Shown here piece by piece: positions 25,439 to 27,599 of a stretch of DNA of 27,599 nt; position 1 is the first letter of the stretch; every line of letters starts with the position of its first letter. The position numbers and the translations under genes are program-made. Below the pieces are notes generated by a model. It saw only the letters and a list, made by a program, of their open reading frames with translations. It was not told where the DNA came from and ran no database searches. This stretch comes from Pseudomonadota bacterium (GTDB lineage Bacteria; Pseudomonadota; Gammaproteobacteria; Burkholderiales; Burkholderiaceae). The DNA lies in NCBI GenBank assembly GCA_021778935.1, contig JAJYBQ010000007.1, forward strand, positions 1 through 27,599. Reading direction: 5' to 3'.

Positions 25439-26913
25439 CAGAAATACCCCTCCTGCTTTTTCTTTTCCATGCTTCCCGCGCTATCGGTGTCGATCTTGCG
25501 ACCCTGCCGCTCGGAGTGCTTCGCGCGGATCAGTTCCAACAGGATGTCTTCGACCGTTTCCGCATCCGACTCCACCGCGCCCGTAAGCGGGTAGCAGCCC
25601 AGCGTGCGGAAGCGGACCTTGCGCAGCGTGATCTCCTCGCCCGGAAGCAGGCGGCAGCGCTCGTCATCGACCATCATGATCATGTCGGGACGCACGACGA
25701 CCGGCCGCTCTTTGGCAAAATAGAGCGGCACCATGGGGATCCGCTCGTGGTAGATGTACTGCCAGATATCCAGTTCGGTCCAGTTCGACAGCGGAAAGAC
25801 GCGGATGCTCTCCTCCGGACTCTTGCGGGTGTTGTAGAGATTCCAGAGTTCCGGGCGCTGGTTCTTCGGATCCCAACGGTGCGTGGCGGTACGGAACGAA
25901 AACACCCGCTCCTTGGCACGCGATTTCTCCTCATCGCGGCGGGCGCCGCCGAACACGACATCGAACCGATACCGGTCCAGCGCCTGCTTGAGGCCGGCCG
26001 TCTTCGTGATGTCGGTATGCAGGGCCGAGCCGTGATCGAACGGATTGATGTCCCGCTCGATCGCCTCCGGATTGGTATGCACCAGCAGTTCCATGCCGCT
26101 TTGCGCCGCCATGAAATCCCGGAAAAGAATCATCTCCTGGAATTTCCAGCGGGTATCGACGTGCAGCAGCGGAAACGGCGGCCGCCCGGGGAAAAATGCC
26201 TTGCGGGCAAGGTGCAGCATGACGCCACTGTCCTTGCCGATCGAATACAGCATGACCGGGTTCTGGGCTTCGGCGGCGGCCTCGCGCAGGATGTGAATGC
26301 TCTCCGCTTCCAGGCGCCGAAGCTGCGGCGACATCGCATCGCCCTTCCGCCCGGCTCCTTGCGCGGCCCCAAGTTCGAGCGTCGGCCGATAGACCTGCGG
26401 CACCATCGTAACGCCGGTGATCAGCGGCGCACTCCGCCAATGACGCGCCAGCGCACCGTGCGCGAATGCCGCGACCGGCTTGGCGATGGCCTCTTGCAGG
26501 CGGCGCAGCGCCTCCCAAAGCGCGGGCTCGGACCAATCCCCCGCCAAGGGAACCCAATAGCGCGCCCCGCGTGCGTCGTTGGCGTGCAGACAGGGGGTTC
26601 CATCCGGCAGCGGCGCCAGTTGCAGGAAGAGCACCCGCGCGCGCCGGCTGCGCGCCCGCTCGACAGCCCAATCGAGCACCAGATGGTTCAGCGGGCGGTC
26701 CAGCTCGTCGCGAAGCGTTTCCGCCCCCAATTCCGGCGGCAGGATGCCAATTTCGTGCAGGCGGCGTTCCGCAGTGCGTTTGCTGTCCGCCATCCCCCGC
26801 GCACGGAGATGCGCGAACGCCTGATCGGTATCCCAGACCTGTTTCGCGTCGAGCCCCAACATTGCGCCCGATGCGCCGCTTGTCGCAATTTGCATTTTAT
26901 TGTCGCTATACAT
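25438..26913 (-). CDS. cysD: CysD sulfate adenylyltransferase subunit 2 with an unusual N-terminal extension
   Basis: A 491-residue protein. Residues about 194-491 are a complete CysD, usually about 300 residues: PP-loop [18 protein letters not shown] (from about 220), [49 protein letters not shown] and the C-terminus [25 protein letters not shown]. With CysN it forms ATP sulfurylase. Before it lie about 193 residues I do not recognise, starting [12 protein letters not shown]. They include a helical [13 protein letters not shown] part and [11 protein letters not shown] and [20 protein letters not shown]. The frame is open and codon use looks coding, and no stop separates the parts. An internal ATG at 26334 ([13 protein letters not shown]) has GGAAGG 8 nt upstream, so a normal-sized CysD could also be made. 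It diverges from cysQ. Confidence 0.85.
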   Translation of the reverse strand: MYSDNKMQIATSGASGAMLGLDAKQVWDTDQAFAHLRARGMADSKRTAERRLHEIGILPPELGAETLRDELDRPLNHLVLDWAVERARSRRARVLFLQLAPLPDGTPCLHANDARGARYWVPLAGDWSEPALWEALRRLQEAIAKPVAAFAHGALARHWRSAPLITGVTMVPQVYRPTLELGAAQGAGRKGDAMSPQLRRLEAESIHILREAAAEAQNPVMLYSIGKDSGVMLHLARKAFFPGRPPFPLLHVDTRWKFQEMILFRDFMAAQSGMELLVHTNPEAIERDINPFDHGSALHTDITKTAGLKQALDRYRFDVVFGGARRDEEKSRAKERVFSFRTATHRWDPKNQRPELWNLYNTRKSPEESIRVFPLSNWTELDIWQYIYHERIPMVPLYFAKERPVVVRPDMIMMVDDERCRLLPGEEITLRKVRFRTLGCYPLTGAVESDAETVEDILLELIRAKHSERQGRKIDTDSAGSMEKKKQEGYF

Positions 26914-26967
26914 GAAACAGCGTTCGATATAGGATTCAAAGAATAAGCAAAGGCGCAGAAAAACACA
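26914..26967. promoter_or_regulatory. Divergent cysD-cysQ promoter region
   Basis: This 54-bp A+T-rich gap separates the long-form cysD start (-) and the cysQ start (+) and should hold both promoters. On the minus strand TATATC (about 26933-26928) could be a cysD -10; no clear -35 or CysB-type site was identified. Its shortness supports cysD starting at 26913 rather than only at 26334. Confidence 0.4.
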
Positions 26968-27599
26968 ATGCGACAGACATCGATTCCCCCAATCCCGGTC
27001 CCTGACATTCTCGACGTCGCCCGTCGCGCCGGCGACGAGATCATGCGGATCTACGAAACCGCGGAAATCCCGGTTGCCCGCAAGGATGACGACAGCCCGC
27101 TGACCGCCGCCGACCTCGCATCGCATCGACATATCGCCCGGGAACTCGGCCGCCAGACGCCCGCCCTCCCGGTCGTCTCGGAGGAGGATGCAGACTCCGG
27201 GCAACACCGGCGATCCGACGGCGAGTTCTGGCTCATCGATCCGCTGGACGGGACCCGGGAGTTCATCGCCCGCAACGGCGAGTTCACGGTGAATATTGCG
27301 CTGATCCTGCAGGGTCGGCCGTGTTTCGGCGTGGTCTACGCGCCGGCGCTGCGACAGATGTACTGGGGCGGGGCCGAATTCGGCGCATGGCGCGCCCGGG
27401 ACGACGGCGCCGCGGAAGCGATCCAGGTGGCAACGGAAACCGCGCCCGGCGCGCCGCTCCGGGTCGTCGCCAGCAAGAGCCACCTCAACGCCGACACCCA
27501 GGCATTCATCGAATGCCTGGGATCCGTCACCCTGGTGCAAGCGGGCAGTTCCCTGAAATTCTGCAAGGTGGCCGAAGGTTCGGCGGATCTCTACCCCCG
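26968..27599 (+). CDS. cysQ: CysQ 3'(2'),5'-bisphosphate nucleotidase, cut by the window end
   Basis: The first about 210 residues of an inositol-monophosphatase-superfamily phosphatase; the usual length is about 250-270. CysQ hydrolyses PAP, the by-product of PAPS use, to AMP. Metal-binding signatures are present: VVSEED (about residues 69-74), the central [13 protein letters not shown] (88-100) and [11 protein letters not shown]. The start ATG at 26968 gives [10 protein letters not shown] and then the family's [17 protein letters not shown]. An AAGG lies about 16 nt upstream, so the ribosome-binding site is weak. The frame runs off the window without a stop. Divergence from cysD-cysNC places PAPS production and PAP removal together. 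Confidence 0.93.
   Translation, partial: MRQTSIPPIPVPDILDVARRAGDEIMRIYETAEIPVARKDDDSPLTAADLASHRHIARELGRQTPALPVVSEEDADSGQHRRSDGEFWLIDPLDGTREFIARNGEFTVNIALILQGRPCFGVVYAPALRQMYWGGAEFGAWRARDDGAAEAIQVATETAPGAPLRVVASKSHLNADTQAFIECLGSVTLVQAGSSLKFCKVAEGSADLYP

Noticed and set aside
23966..25594. Long plus-strand frames over the cys genes (also 25516-26946)
   Set aside because: Antisense to cysNC and cysD, whose family motifs are unmistakable.
1..27599. CRISPR arrays, tRNA, rRNA
   Set aside because: No regularly spaced repeats and no tRNA- or rRNA-like sequence were seen on reading either strand.

Overview
The window is G+C-rich (mid-60s percent by eye) and reads as chromosomal DNA of a betaproteobacterium. 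Three things point there: a complete PEP-CTERM/exosortase A (XrtA) locus of betaproteobacterial type, a kinase-HDOD-GAF protein, and fused CysN-CysC. The genus cannot be fixed from the sequence.

Layout. Positions 1-1070 are a decayed mobile-element zone. It holds an internally deleted IS200/IS605 transposase with its end hairpins, then about 700 bp without a convincing gene, framed by a perfect 16-bp inverted repeat. Positions 1071-5137 carry unrelated small genes: tspO, a small exported protein (-), a nitroreductase, a hipBA toxin-antitoxin pair (-) whose control region has a perfect 11-bp inverted repeat, and arfB (-). Positions 5381-6094 encode a first PEP-CTERM protein behind a sigma-54 promoter. 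Positions 6289-11403 encode two large signalling proteins: GAF-PAS-GGDEF-EAL and Ser/Thr kinase-HDOD-GAF.

Positions 11789-22476 are the polysaccharide/protein-sorting core: EpsB-type sugar transferase, PrsK histidine kinase, a frameshifted lower-G+C acyltransferase, PrsR sigma-54 activator, XrtA with a fused EpsI domain, and the PrsT TPR lipoprotein. The last four open reading frames overlap by 4 bp at each junction (GTGA, ATGA, ATGA). A bidirectional terminator separates prsT from a second PEP-CTERM gene on the minus strand. Positions 23534-27599 hold cysNC and cysD (-) with cysQ diverging (+, cut by the window end), which make activated sulfate and recycle its by-product. This CysD has about 190 extra N-terminal residues that I do not recognise.

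How it fits together. PrsK/PrsR would sense a surface signal and switch on sigma-54 genes. Both PEP-CTERM genes have a -24/-12 promoter and a shared 16-19 bp upstream motif, a good candidate PrsR site; the second also has an IHF-like site in between. The sugar transferase starts polysaccharide synthesis. XrtA processes PEP-CTERM proteins, and c-di-GMP and kinase signalling genes lie just upstream. The acyltransferase and the sulfate-activation genes could modify the polysaccharide, but that is inference from position only.
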